From: Antedon bifida
Lineage: Eukaryota; Echinodermata; Crinoidea; Comatulida; Antedonidae
Length of the DNA stretch: 64,000 nt
Assembly: GCA_963402885.1 (NCBI GenBank)
Contig: OY727102.1
Span: 1,550,001-1,614,000 of the forward strand
Direction of reading: 5' to 3'
Shown here: positions 21,485-34,400 of the stretch, in pieces
Numbering within the stretch: position 1 is the stretch's first letter
Layout: each line of letters begins with the position of its first letter
Notes under the pieces: model-generated
Seen by the model: only the letters and a program-made list of their open reading frames with translations
The model's database searches: none
Told to the model about the DNA's origin: nothing
Translations under genes and position numbers: made by a program

Positions 21485-24400
21485 TTAGGTTTATTGTGTG
21501 TTTTTTCCCATCATTATAATTTATTATTTAATTTAATAATTATTCTGGATATGAAAAAAACATTTACTATACGTTCTGTGTTCTTTCCATGTGTATAACC
21601 ACGAAAATTGAAAATTGTATTAAAATAAATTATTTCTGTACTAACACTGAATATTCAGGATTAACAATAACATGTTAATTACTAATAATAATTGTGTGAG
21701 TGTGGAGAACGCTAGAAGCAATGTGCTTTATTAAATGCTGTAATTGCGGCCTTGTAAAAAAACAATAATCGTAGACTTGATTAAACTTCTCTCTCTTCGG
21801 AATAGAGTTAAAGCAATTTCATTAAGAAAGTCTTGAAATTAGTAGTTTGAAATGCTAGCCCATGATGCCAAACGCATTCATTAAGAAGTGTAGATAAACT
21901 ATGGGTTAATTGAACATTTTATGTCCATGTTTTGACAGCTAGATAACAAGTTTTCTCAATAAAAAAAAAATGAGATAACAATAGTTATGAATCATAATGT
22001 TACGAAAGAGTACAAACAGCATAATGGTTTGCATAAAGTTATACAGTGAACGTGTTCGTCACATGTTACAGTGTATCGTAGGACTTAATTAGGATAACTA
22101 TTGTATGTTGAATACGATGATTGAATGGATAAATTAATCATTAAATCTTTAAGAAGAATTTCTATTGTTATGTTTTATGATAATGGACAAATAAAGCTTT
22201 TCAATATTTCAGTAGTATTAAATAATGAATGGAGACGGTTAAAAGCGACATACAATTATATATGCCTACATTTGAACAATGAACTCTCGTGCAATAAGTC
22301 AATACACTTTAACAACATTTAAATATTACAATGCTCTATAATTAGAAATTGTTTGAAGTACAATTATGTGTTGATAAATAATATCAAGGCTGCTAATGAA
22401 GAATACCATAGTTATGACGTCATTTAAATAATATTTTCTATTGCAGGCCTACATTATAGGTGAGATATTATTATAAATATATTTTATGATTTGACGTTTT
22501 AACATTTTAATACTAATACATAATATCAGCGACAGGCTTGTTTCCTGTGCATACGGTAACATTAAACATAACAGGCGCACAACAAGCATTCGTCGTAAGA
22601 CGTAAAATTATGCTTGCCATATAAAATGCAATCTTTATACGGAGCAATGCTTTCAACGAACATCCAGCGTAGGGTAATTAAGAATTGCAAGGATATCCAT
22701 ACGCTTGCTCCGTAGCGTTAAACATAATCGAATCTTTTGCTTAATCTTAAAGTAAATCGTGCGCAGATGGTATGTAATTAATTCAACCATTTCGATATGC
22801 AATTTTGCGTAAACTGTGAACCGTTTTAACGTCTTTGTTGTGTGTATAAGATTCTACAGTATTCTAACAAAATTCTTATGTTATTATGAATTTTTCATTA
22901 CATTAACTACGTTGCTTTTCTATAAAAAGTTGTGTTTTCGAGTGAACAATTTTATTTTAAGTTCAACATAATCTTACATAGTAAGATTCCATCATTTTTT
23001 CTGACTTAAAAATTATGTTGTATGAGCAGACAATTGTATAGAGTTCAAAAGTTCATTGTTGTAAAAACACATTTAATTTCGAGTTAAACTAAAGATGTCG
23101 CATTGACGTTTAATATGAGATGGTAGATGAGATTGTGAGCTAGGATTTTATATTAATTAAAATCACATAATAATAGGCAAAGGTTGTACAATGAATTTCA
23201 GTGTGTTTGTGTGTGTGTTTTTTTTTATTATGGTAGGCCTAAATTTTTGCAGCCCGACCATTGATTTGAAATCGAAGCCTCATCAAAAAATCCAAATATA
23301 ATTTCGAATAATACGAATAGGCCTAATATAAATAGTTGGATTTGGATGCGTATTAAAAAATGAAAAAAATATAATTACGACTCCTTCTGAAACACACTAG
23401 AATACAATTTATTCCCCTTAAAATTACACCATTTCAATTCTGCTCAATTCTATCTTTGTTTTATTAAAATAATCCATTATTTCATTTATTACTTTGCATT
23501 GACGCAATCAAATCTCTTTCAATTCCTCGCACTATAATATATTTATAAGTGTAGGCTATAGGAGATGGAAAAAGAAGCCGCTGGGCAACCTGTTAGTATT
23601 CGGAATTAACCCGATTTTATATACTTAATAATCGGCTAATGTACCAACTGAATTTTTTCTGAATATTTACATTTTTGAGTTTGATAATAACACTCTAATA
23701 TTCTAATAGTTTTAACTGACATATAATTTGTTTCCTTGCTTTTAGAAGAGTAGCCATAATTGCAATTTTTTGTCATTTAATTATTGTTCCCTCCTCTTAG
23801 TGGTAAACCTTGATTTCACTGTTAGATGGGAAATAGATAAATAAAATAATGTGACATTATGACATTTGTATATTAACAATGATGACGGCAAAATACCTTA
23901 AAAGGAATTAGTTATGTCCAAGTTATTTTTGCCATTATTTTGCCAAATTATGTTTAGCGTAATATTGTATCCTATATACGAGATGCTGTTGGCATATAAA
24001 GATAAATAGGAAAGACATCACATTTATGTACTAAAGGTCTATCCCTAAAATGTTATCTTGAAGGCTCAATAATAGTCACATTGTTTTGGGATCAATGCAT
24101 GTGTTATTCAAAATTAAATATAAAGAAACCTTCAATATTGAAATTGTTAATCGTTAATACAGTAAATTAAAAAATAAAAACAAAATTCAAATATGTATTA
24201 TAAATGTCGGGTACTCAAATAGAAGTTTGACGCTTCGTCAATAATGATGTCGATTACAGTCAGCCTTATTATTTACAATATTTTCTAGCAAAGCTTACCT
24301 TAAAGAATCTTCACAGTTTCTTCGTTAATCGTCTGATTAAAACAGATTGTCAAAAATATGAACAATAACTCATGCTTATAAGTCCTTAACAAGGAGTACG

Positions 24401-25587
24401 CGTACGCTGGATGAGAGAGCCAATAGTTGGTGTATACGGTGGGGGCACCTTGCCTCCTTCATATATCTCGAACGACTGATGACCAGAAACTCTCCACGTC
24501 TTAATATAGCAAAGACAATCAGTGCAGCACGCCAGAAAATGACATGAACTTAGTCAATTACGACTACTGCGCACACAAACAAAGACTCGTATTAAGACGA
24601 TTGTCCCAGCTCACCATCCATGAAATAAGATGAACTGCGCCATCCCTGATTTAATTGTTTAAATTAATTACTAATAAGGCAAGACCATGAGAAAAAATCA
24701 CTTGATTGATAAAACAATAGCCAGCTATAGTTTCAAGTAGAAGACTTATAACAGATCGAATTCTCACGCCGTATATCACAAAAATATTAAGAAAGTAAAT
24801 AGTAGTACACGTTATTGTCAACCAAAAGCAACACAAATACAACATCAGCTGGGCAGGTGGTTTAAGTGTGGAAATTATCAATTGCGTAAGATGTATACAT
24901 GCATTGCTGTTTTCAATAGTAATGTGAATTATAACGTGATGTTGATCACGTGATCTTTAAGGCGTTTAAGTCCATTCGTATGTAAAAACTAGTGAAGCAT
25001 TCTAGAATTGAAAAACAAGCGACCGAATGCGGAGTGATAAAATTAGCAGATTTTGTTATTATCCTTGGTTAATTTTGTTGTCTGACTTCATTCATTGAGA
25101 GATGAAAAGGATTGTATTTTAGTGTTGTTATTGAGTTGACTATCAACACAATTAATCACAGACTCATATCCAAGTCTCAAAAGAAGGAATAATTATGACT
25201 TTGTTGAGAGAATACGTGTTAATGTTCTATTTTAAATAGACAGGCTTATTGAGAATTTATATCATTCGAAAAATTCATGTTTACTGTTGTTTGAAGTCTA
25301 TTAATCTTACACAGATTATTTATACAAAGTAAATTAAAATCAGTACGGTATTGAGTAAGTTAACAAGACAATACTGTGAGTTTATGATGCTCATTTCTTC
25401 CACAAAGATAGGTCTACATAGCTGTAGTGATGAGACACAAATGAAGTATTGAGGAATACCGTAGGCCTACTCAACATTAGTTTTTCAGGATCTGAGTAAA
25501 AGAAAAATTTTCCATTTTTGTCATGGAAAGTGTCGAACATAGAACATTTTCTTAGAAACATATTTCTACTTGTAACCATTAAACTGT
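21485..25587. other. Intergenic, about 4.1 kb, no gene accepted
   Basis: Mostly AT-rich. Two stretches are less AT-rich: 22540-22830 and 24390-24640. The latter is open on the minus strand in more than one frame but shows no consensus splice pair or known motif. A TGATCACGTGATC-type palindrome with a CACGTG E-box lies near 24944. None is strong enough to call a gene. Confidence 0.4.
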
Positions 25588-25742
25588 TAAGCTCTGTCTA
25601 CACTATCAAACTAGTTTGACAACAAAGTGTGATTTACCCAAATTTAGTAGTGATATGCCCAAATATGGTAGTGATGTGACATCCATGGGCACATCACATT
25701 TCTTTTGCCATAGAAAGTTTTATAGTGTAGACAGTGCTTTAA
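25588..25742 (+). mobile_element. MITE family A, copy 3 (complete)
   Basis: Left end AAGCTCTGTCTACACTATCA and right end TATAGTGTAGACAGTGCTTT. The internal blocks GTAGTGATATGCCC and TATGGTAGTGATGTGAC are the reverse complement of the centre of other copies, so it is inverted or palindromic internally. Confidence 0.9.
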
Positions 25743-25744
25743 AC

Positions 25745-27870
25745 AAATAAAAGTGACAGTCTTTGTGATTGTTTTATTTTTAATTGTAGGTCCTTTTTAC
25801 AATTGCCTCGTATTAATAAAGATATATTGAATTAAAATTGGTATAGGCTACTATACATAACTTTTCAGGTCAATCAAATCTCACCAGATTTTTATTACGA
25901 TATGGGCTTAAAAAATCATTGTGCACGCTCAAAACTACGAGCATGCTCAGAAACGACGAAAAGTAGCTATCAGAACAGAGCACTTTTTTCGAAAACTGTG
26001 TTTCAGTCATATAATATTACTAGTATTTATTTCATACAAAATGATAGAATAAGGCCTACTTCTCTTAGTTTTTACTCTTCCTATTTCAAATTCCAGTAAG
26101 CCTAACAGATGTACGTAACTATATCATTGTCCTAATTATTCTATTAAATTTGTTTGATTAATAATTACATTATTTCGAAGGTATTATGTTAGGGTTTAGG
26201 AATGGTTAATTAATTTGCATGTCCACGTCTTTGTTCTTTACCAACCTACTCTGTATCGTAACTCAATCTTCTAAGCCAATTAAGTACGGAGGTACTTAGA
26301 TTTTCGACTTACAACGTATGCAGCAAGAAGGTCGAAACATTCGAATGCGTACTTAGTTATGAAACTTGAATACGGGTCAAAAGTCGTGAATAATTATTAT
26401 TGTTTAATAGGTAGACTAAATCTTGTAGTAGACCTGTTCAAGAGGAGAGTTAGGTCGGTGAACTGAGGCATATATCTGGTGGTATTTAACATTAGTGTTT
26501 AATTTTATAGCCAATAGCCTATGCATCCTCGGAGCATCATTTAATACACTTCTTCAAACGCATGGCTCTATAAGTATTACTTTTATCCACGTTAAAGAGG
26601 CACTTTCCTTATATAAATCCGAAATATATTGGGAAATGAAAAAAAAATCAATAATTTGAAAAACCTAGTCAAGTAACTGAAGTTATGAAATAGGGACAAA
26701 ATCTGTATCGTTCGATTTTCAGATTCTCAAAACCGAATTTCTCAATTTATATAGTAAATTAGAAATCTAATCTATCCATATGTCTATTTCTCTGCAACTT
26801 ATTTTATTGACTGTTGAGAAAATCTTTGAATGATCTTTCCCTTCTACCATAAATGAATATCAATTCACGCCAAAACATTTGTAGATCATAAACAACAAAT
26901 AAATAAAAACATTACAAATTTAAAAAGTCCAAATAGTTATGGTTTGTGACTAAGAATGAATATTTGCTAATGTTAAGATGGGCAGTTTTCTGAATGATTA
27001 ATACCACTTTACTGTGTTGACACAGCCAGGACTATCTAATCGACCATACAAAAATCTATAATGCAATGTGTATCATGTTTTCGTTTTAGATTCATCTTTC
27101 CCCATGAGTATCAAAAAATAACATAAACCGAAGACACCTTCACAACGTCAATGATTACAAAATCGATTTTTCAAAGAGTTACGAAATTCCATAATGTTGT
27201 TTTTTCAAAATATCCCGTGTGAATTCTTTATACTTTAATAACTTTTTGTATACAAGTAACAACTATAACCTACCTCTCTGCTCCTGCACTAAATTAGGCA
27301 AACAATTGAATAAATTACACAAAATAATAACTACAAATGCATTGATACCAAGATTGCAATTTTTTTCATATTATTTATATTCTCAAATTTATATTGAATA
27401 GATAAATACCCAAAACAGTAGAAGGTATATTTCTCATATCAAACAGTGTGCTTTATTATATAAAGTGCAAAAAAACAATTTCTTTCTAAAACTAGTAAGA
27501 AAAAGAGTTGTTTCTACGCGCATCCCTATCAATGCGTATGTGGTTTTTTTTTCATAATTAGTGTGCTATGCTTTTGCTGGAGAGATACTAAGATTATTGT
27601 AATGCTGCGTGACCTTTTGTGACCTACCTTCTAGTTAGTGTCGTTTGTCGGGTGCCCATTTAATCTCATTTCTATACGTATAAGCTTATTGGAAACATTT
27701 ACAATACTTTCAACGGATTCACTTTGGACGAAGAAATCAATTTCAAACTTTAATGGCTCCTTGCACTCTAGAAAGCGCAATGCATTATGGATAATTGCGA
27801 TCTGTGGCGTAAAGTGTTAATTTGCAATGGCGTTAGGGAAATGCTGAGAACAGCAAGCAAACACTCCATT
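25745..27870. other. Intergenic, no gene accepted
   Basis: Contains a short GTGCACGCTC...GAGCATGCTC palindrome (25920-25952) related to the repeats near 29.7 kb, and a less AT-rich patch at 27700-27850 with ATGCATTATGGATAATTG homeodomain-type sites. Short frames at 25902-26099 and 27638-27820 have no coding signature. Confidence 0.4.
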
Positions 27871-27872
27871 TC

Positions 27873-28226
27873 TTAAAATCTCTTTCCCTCGGAAAAATAA
27901 TTTTTAATTTTTTTTTTGTAATATTCCATTATAATGTCACATAATAGTTATCCACTTTGAATAAAAATTGAATCGAAAAAAAAAACATTATTTACCTAAA
28001 AAAATTATAATTTAAAGCAAAAAATAGTCAAAATGGCTGCCAGCCAATGGGTTTTTGGTTGAATTTGCACCATTTATTTTGTCATTTTATATGAGAAAAC
28101 AATATTTTTTCCCGTTTTTTTTCCAACAGAAATGATTAACTTTAGTAACACTACAAAATAACCTATTCAAAGTTTGATTTAATTAATCTTCATTTTTCAT
28201 GTTTTTGGGGGACAATACATCTTCAA
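27873..28226 (+). mobile_element. MITE family B, copy 5
   Basis: Degenerate left end (AAAATCTCTTTCCCTCGG), then CATAATAGTTATCCACTTTG, GGCTGCCAGCCAATGGGTTT, ACTACAAAATAACCTATTC and right end GGGGGACAATACATCTTCAA. Nearly full length. Confidence 0.88.
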
Positions 28227-28689
28227 ACAAAATAGTATCACATTCTAAACTAGCTTTACTCTATAATAAACCATCTGGGCCGAACAATTTGTGTTCACAA
28301 CATTCCTTGCCTTTAATATCACTAAATTATCACACTGAATCCACATCTCTTGGATCAAGATTATTGTACAATTAATTAAACTATGCATGCGTCTTTTTCC
28401 TTCACAAGAGAATCACAAATGTGCTGAGAATTTCAAGAATGTATAATCTCTTGAGAAATATTCATGTAAAAATGCTAATAAATGGAGAATCTGGTTTCAA
28501 AATATCAAATGCAACTTTACACATAAATTTGAATATATCAGGCCTTATACGAATTCACAGGTTTTAAATCATTTTTAACTGAATATTGAAGTTATAACCC
28601 GAAAAAATGAAATTATTCTAAATTATTAATTTGCATTAGTTACTTTTTCCTTTAAAAAATCAACATTGTGATTTTAAAGAATGTCTCCT

Positions 28690-28870
28690 TGAAATAATTT
28701 AGGCTAAAAGAGTAATTTTTGCTAAATGTAAATTTTATTTGTCTTCTGTTTAATACAATAATTTAAAATGTGTTCATTTTTCTTAATGAAGTGATTAAAG
28801 GTATTAAAACTACACATTGGCCTATATTAAAATGTTTTATTCATGTTTCCGGTAAAATACATCTTCATCT
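28690..28870 (+). mobile_element. MITE family B relic, diverged 3' half
   Basis: AAGTGATTAAAGGTATTAAA, ACTACACATTGGCCTAT and GGTAAAATACATCTTC follow the family order, but identity is low and the ends are unclear. Confidence 0.35.
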
Positions 28871-28981
28871 ATATAATTTTTGTCTGTATAGACAAATAAA
28901 GTTGGTCTTTACTTCAACACCACAGTCCTACTACCTGATTATATTTTAGTAAAAAGACAATCATTTTAGCTAGCGAAGTGT

Positions 28982-29110
28982 AAAGCTCTGTCTACACGAC
29001 CAAACTTTACTGAACAAAAAAATGTGATGTGACCATATATGAACACGATGACGTAATATCACGATCATTCTATTATTTGAGCACATAGTTTTATATTATA
29101 TACAGAGCTT
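28982..29110 (+). mobile_element. MITE family A, copy 4 (diverged)
   Basis: AAAGCTCTGTCTACACGACC at the left and ATACAGAGCTT at the right, with GATGTGACCATATATGAACA inside. The 3' terminal repeat has lost most of TTTGATAGTGTAG. Confidence 0.8.
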
Positions 29111-29659
29111 AACAATATTTCTTATTAGTATAGGTGTTTGACGTTTTATACCGTATGTCGTGCAACCTTTTCAATATTGTGAACTCAGTCGATTTAAACC
29201 TCTTCCACATTAAAGTAATTGTTTAAGTCTCCTGGGAGATATCTTGGACTTTTTCTATTCATCTTAATTTTATGCATGATATACAGACCCACTGTTTATT
29301 ATTATCCATGGAAGGTTGGGCCTAATGAAGCCTAAAGTAATTTCTTAATACAATTTTTTAACCAAAGTCAATCAAAGAGCAATCCACAGGGATATCGCAT
29401 CGGAAACAATTCGCTTTCAATCGTATTTTCAACAACAGCATATTCATCAATTGAATATGATAATCGTATCCTTTTAAATTTTGATATACATATTACCGTA
29501 CGCGATAACAATGTAAAAGTGGAAAATGTCCAAATAGAATCACCAAATGTAATTTTCAAATGAAAAAACCAATTAATATAATAATATTATATATTACTTA
29601 TATATTCATTATACTTCGTAGGTTTGTGAATATGCGTCAAGGTAATTTTCTGTTTACAA

Positions 29660-29866
29660 TAGCATATCAAAAGTCATTCTGCAGACGCTCAGAATCATAT
29701 GACCATGCGCACGACGTGCCATCTGACTACAAAGCTGTCAAGTATCAAAAGTCATTCTGCGCATGCTCATAATGATATGAGCATGTGCACACAAGGCAAC
29801 GCGAATACGCATATCTACCGCGAATATTAAAAATTCATTCTGCGCACGCTCAGACTAATATGAATA
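29660..29866. repeat. Three copies of a short palindromic repeat with TCTGCGCA core
   Basis: TCATTCTGCAGACGCTCAGA (29673), TCATTCTGCGCATGCTCATA (29752) and TTCATTCTGCGCACGCTCAG (29832). The middle copy folds on itself (GCATGCTCATAATGATATGAGCATGTGC). The frame at 29560-29772 runs through it and is not called as a gene. Confidence 0.75.
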
Positions 29867-29869
29867 AGA

Positions 29870-32800
29870 ATAACTACGTAGTCGCGTAGCTCGACCTGAA
29901 TATGAAAGGTGAAGCTTGGAATTAGCTTTCATCTTCTCATGTCAGTTTTGGTGTGTTTTATATGAAATAAATAACTTAAATAATTAATTCCGTAACGTGT
30001 AGTACCTTTAAGCAAGCTAAACACAATTGCAATCTGAATGTGATTAGTAGAATAACCCAAAAAACATAATATAGATTATTAGTGCTATCAACCTCTACAT
30101 TGACCTCTCAACACTCTGCATTGTGTTCTGAGCATTTTGAAGTTGATTTGAGTTATAATTTGTACAATCTTCATCAAATATTAATTCATTTCCTAAGTGA
30201 TAGCATACATAATTAGTATTGATATATTTACTGTGGTATGAGTTATGAATGTTATATAAGGCGGTTATGAATTAATTCTGTAATAATTTTGTATTTTGTA
30301 AAATATTTAAGCGATGAGTCAGTCAAATTCCTACAAGATTGTTTTTTATTAGTCGACTTCTCAACGCCATTAGGTCCGTTCATAATGTGTATTAACATTA
30401 CCATGAAAACGCGTGCGCGTACACGAGTAAACAAGCTTCACGTATCATTTCAAACAGAGTTGCTTAATGTATCACACGGAGGAGGGGGAACGTTACATTT
30501 TAAGTAAAGTCATGTGTGTGGAAAATACTGGGGAACCGACTGTACCATTAATCATCAAGCAATATCAGCAGTCTCGGCTCATTTTAATCAAAGAATATAA
30601 AAAAATTAGAGGTTTTAAAAATATTTTCTTATAACGTTAATGATTAGGCCTATAGTTTAATTTACTTTGTTGGTGGCCTAATATGAACTAAATTTGTCTG
30701 TAAAAGAGACAAATTGGGCTAGTAAACAGAATTAGCTAAAATGTCAGAAAACAAATGTAGGCCTAAGAAAATGTAATGGATATATTTAGAGGCCAAATGT
30801 GAAATCATTTTTAATCGTATAAAGTTTACGTCATTGTTACGTGTTACTTTACGCGCTACCTATCGATTCGTACCTGTCCATTTGAAAGAATTTCCAAAGA
30901 AATGTATCATTTCAAAATATATTTATAGGATAAAATAACAATATTTCTAATACTAGTTTCAACATTTCTGAAAAACTATAAAATTAGACGTTTGTTCTCT
31001 TCACTCAGTTTAAGCTTTTTTTTAAATATATGACGTCATCATTCTATATAATGCACAACGTGTTGACTTGTAACTGACTCTTAAAGACATCCGCTGCTTA
31101 AATTGGTAGATCGCAATATCAACCATTTGCTTCTATTACCGTCAAATGCATTACATCTTAGTACGGTAATGTATGAATATATTTAGCGTTGATGTAATGA
31201 GTTTCGCCCATTTGTCTCGCCGCATTTACCTTTCAATACATTGTGTATATCATGTATTCATTCATTATGAACACAAAGCCAGAAATAAAGATTGAAAATA
31301 GCTTTTATATATTTTAACGTGTTCTCATACAAATTAATATAGTAAAATATTATTTTGTCAAATAGTACCGCAATAAGAGATTCGTTTAAAAAAATAAGCT
31401 CATTTATATAATTATATTTATTTATTTGTGTATCTTATATATTTTAGACCACTGAACTAAGTCATCATAGGTTGCCTTTGCATTCATATATGTAATATAG
31501 AAGAGATCCCATTACCCTAAACATTATTGTTATTTTAAAACTTAAATCACGACCACCCTCGTAAAATATTGTTGAAATAAAATAAAATAAATAATAAATC
31601 ACAAAACGAATTTATTTATCCAAATTATAAACAAACACATTGAAAAAGGCAAGGAAAAACCAAACAAATACTAAATACCTAAAATGGCAGTTGGTCAACC
31701 GAAAACAGGCAAATAAAATAACAACAAAAAAACATTGTCAATTTGTTAAAACAATTGATTTAGAATAGTAGGATATTATATGTGTTATTGACTCTGAAAT
31801 CCTTAATTCTAGGCCTAAATACATAGATTTATTGTTAAATAATACTGTAAATTATGAAACACATTACATTATACATACATTTATTATGATAAATACATTC
31901 ACTTGCATTTACTTCGTTAAGTCTCACGTGAGAAATTATCACGTCTTAAATAGTTTGCATACATACAGAGCCATATGCTACCATAAAACCAACGAAATTC
32001 TATACTCAATAATATTCTATTCGAGTGTCTCATTGACTGCGAAGACTTTTAGAATAATATAAATCAGTCTGAATAACCTTTTATTAAATTATTACTGTTG
32101 TAATTACACTTTATACAAATATTGATCAATCGAAGACAAAAGAATCAAGTCTACTTCAAGATAATGACAACGACAAAAGAAGAGAGATCATGCTATTTGG
32201 ATATCATTAGCAAATACGCATGCGCAATGATTTAATTCATATCTTTCTCCAGCGTAAGCAACAAAAATAATAAGAATTATATTGTTTATTTTTAATTAAA
32301 TGGTATAATAAAAGAAGGGAAATGTATGCGCACACAGTTGATTGAAGGTGATATTGCTCAGGGCTAAATGTGAATAATACTGTATTTACAGTATCTGTAT
32401 GATACAAACGTTATGTAATTTGTCCTGTTCTAACTACACTGTCGCAGCTGTATAGTGTCTTATTACAAAATTAAATATACACAAATATTGATATCAATAA
32501 TAAACACATTCATATACAATCTAGGATACTGTGATTTAACTTTATTTTCATTTATGATTAATAAAATTAATAATCAAGAAATATCAGCAGTCATTTGCTA
32601 ATTTCAATCAGTGGATATAAATAAATTAGATTTTTAAAGCATTACTATAATAATATTTACTATTTCTTTCATAGCAAATCAGAGAAATTACACGATGGGT
32701 AGTGAGGCCATGTTGGCTTACTGTAGGCAATGCTGTCAGTGCGATATCATCCCCTTTACCATGAGAGTCAGGCCTTCAATTATATGAGAAGGGTAAGTGT

Positions 32801-33425
32801 ACTGTTTACCATGTTGATTTGTTTTTTAAATATTCATCAAAACCACATTCATTCCTCGATATATTTAATTACTGACTTACATCGATGTCTGTGAATCTAT
32901 CTTTAATTTTTATTATTATTTGAAATGTATAAATTATCCCAATATACATTTATATTGGCCTACCTATTACTACAGCACATATTCTAAAATATAAGGTATT
33001 GTGTATACCACCCACAACACCCCCTCCCCCCCCCCCCCTTGACTTGCGTTAACATACGTTGATATTAACAGATGTTCAACGTTTGTATACAATTTTTTTT
33101 TGGAATACAAACGAATATTATCGATTCATCTAATCGGATTTTTTTTCGTCCAATTTCCGTTGCTTGTGTAATGAGGCAATTCCAACCGCGCCTTGTCGAT
33201 ATGTGATTCATTTTTGTTAACTATCACAATACCTTTCCACACAGAATCATTCATTCAATATAAATATAACAAATATGAAAATATACAATTATATTTTAAA
33301 ATACTTACGGGAATCGTTGTGTTTCTGTTGTTAAGAAATAGATGATTGTTTGTCTATTAGCCCAATATCAGCAGTATTACAAACACAGGTCTGGGAAATC
33401 TTAAGACAAATGTTTTCACTTGTGA
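29870..33425. other. Intergenic, no gene seen
   Basis: AT-rich with no coding exon recognised. Frames at 30252-30507 overlap on both strands and 31832-32062 has no conserved content. A C-rich run is at 33010-33030. Confidence 0.5.
33008..33030. repeat. Poly-C / poly-G tract
   Basis: ACCCCCTCCCCCCCCCCCCC in an otherwise AT-rich context. It could form a G-quadruplex on the minus strand. Homopolymer length may be unreliable. Confidence 0.8.
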
Positions 33426-34124
33426 TCATGCGCAGTATCACAATCTTCACTGTAGTATAACTTTACGCATGCGCAGTTCAATTGATCGGTTTTCTACTCG
33501 GACAGATACGAAAATACATATGAGATTATTCATAGAAAATTTAAATATCTCAACGGCATAGAATAAAATAATAGTTATGTGATTCTGTTACTTCGAGGTC
33601 CCCTGACAACTTGCAGTGAATAATTCATGTATTATTTCAGTATAAATCATTATATTTAGATATATTTCATATAAAATGCAATTAAATTTGTCCTAGGTTT
33701 TAATTATTTATAATAATTTTTTAAAGATTAAATATGTTATTGAATAATTCCGTTGGTTTAGTTGCAACAATAATTTTCCAAATCGTATACATTTTTAAAA
33801 AGATGTTTGTATATCTTTCATTCAATTTATTTCACTTCGAAAAGAAAACAATACAATGACGTAATACATTAAAAACAAATTACAGGAACAGAAATAATGA
33901 AGACATAATAAAGTATTTTTTCCTCTATTATCTTTCTTCATTAACTTCATTAATTAATACATCAGGGAATTTCTTTTTCTTTCGACATTTCTTTTTTCTA
34001 CAGTTTGTTTCTATTTTATGTCTGTTCAGAGTTAGGCTAGTTTGTTTATTACTGTGTAATAGTATCCCTATGTTACACTTTCTCTGGGAAAAAAAATTAG
34101 AAACAAGTGTTTCTCAACTGATTT

Positions 34125-34400
34125 GTGTCATATGGGGTCTATATATCCACCAAAAAAAAGTTCCAGCTCATCTGGCCTGGGGAAAGCTGCCATTTTCGAT
34201 TTTTAAAATGGCCGCCATATAATACAGGTTTTAGCTTATATCTCCTCTTCTACATCAGGTATGGAAGTGATTTTGGTGGCAAAGTGTATGTTTTGAGGGT
34301 CAAGGAATCAAAATACAGCATTTTGAATTTCACCCAATGGCCGCCTTAATACAGATTTGTGCTCATATCTCAGCTTCTACGGCATGTATGTAATGAGAGA
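34125..34400 (+). repeat. Internally duplicated repeat with ATGGCCGCC blocks
   Basis: AAAATGGCCGCCATATAATACAG...CATATCTC-like sequence at 34204-34253 recurs as CAATGGCCGCCTTAATACAG...GCTCATATCTCAGCTTCTAC at 34336-34380, a period of about 132. The 74-codon frame across it (GTG or TTG start) contains WPP twice for that reason. I think this is a dispersed repeat, not a gene. Confidence 0.6.

Noticed and set aside
24390-24640. Less AT-rich stretch open on the minus strand, considered as an exon
   Set aside because: Open in more than one frame, no consensus acceptor and donor pair, and no recognisable peptide family.
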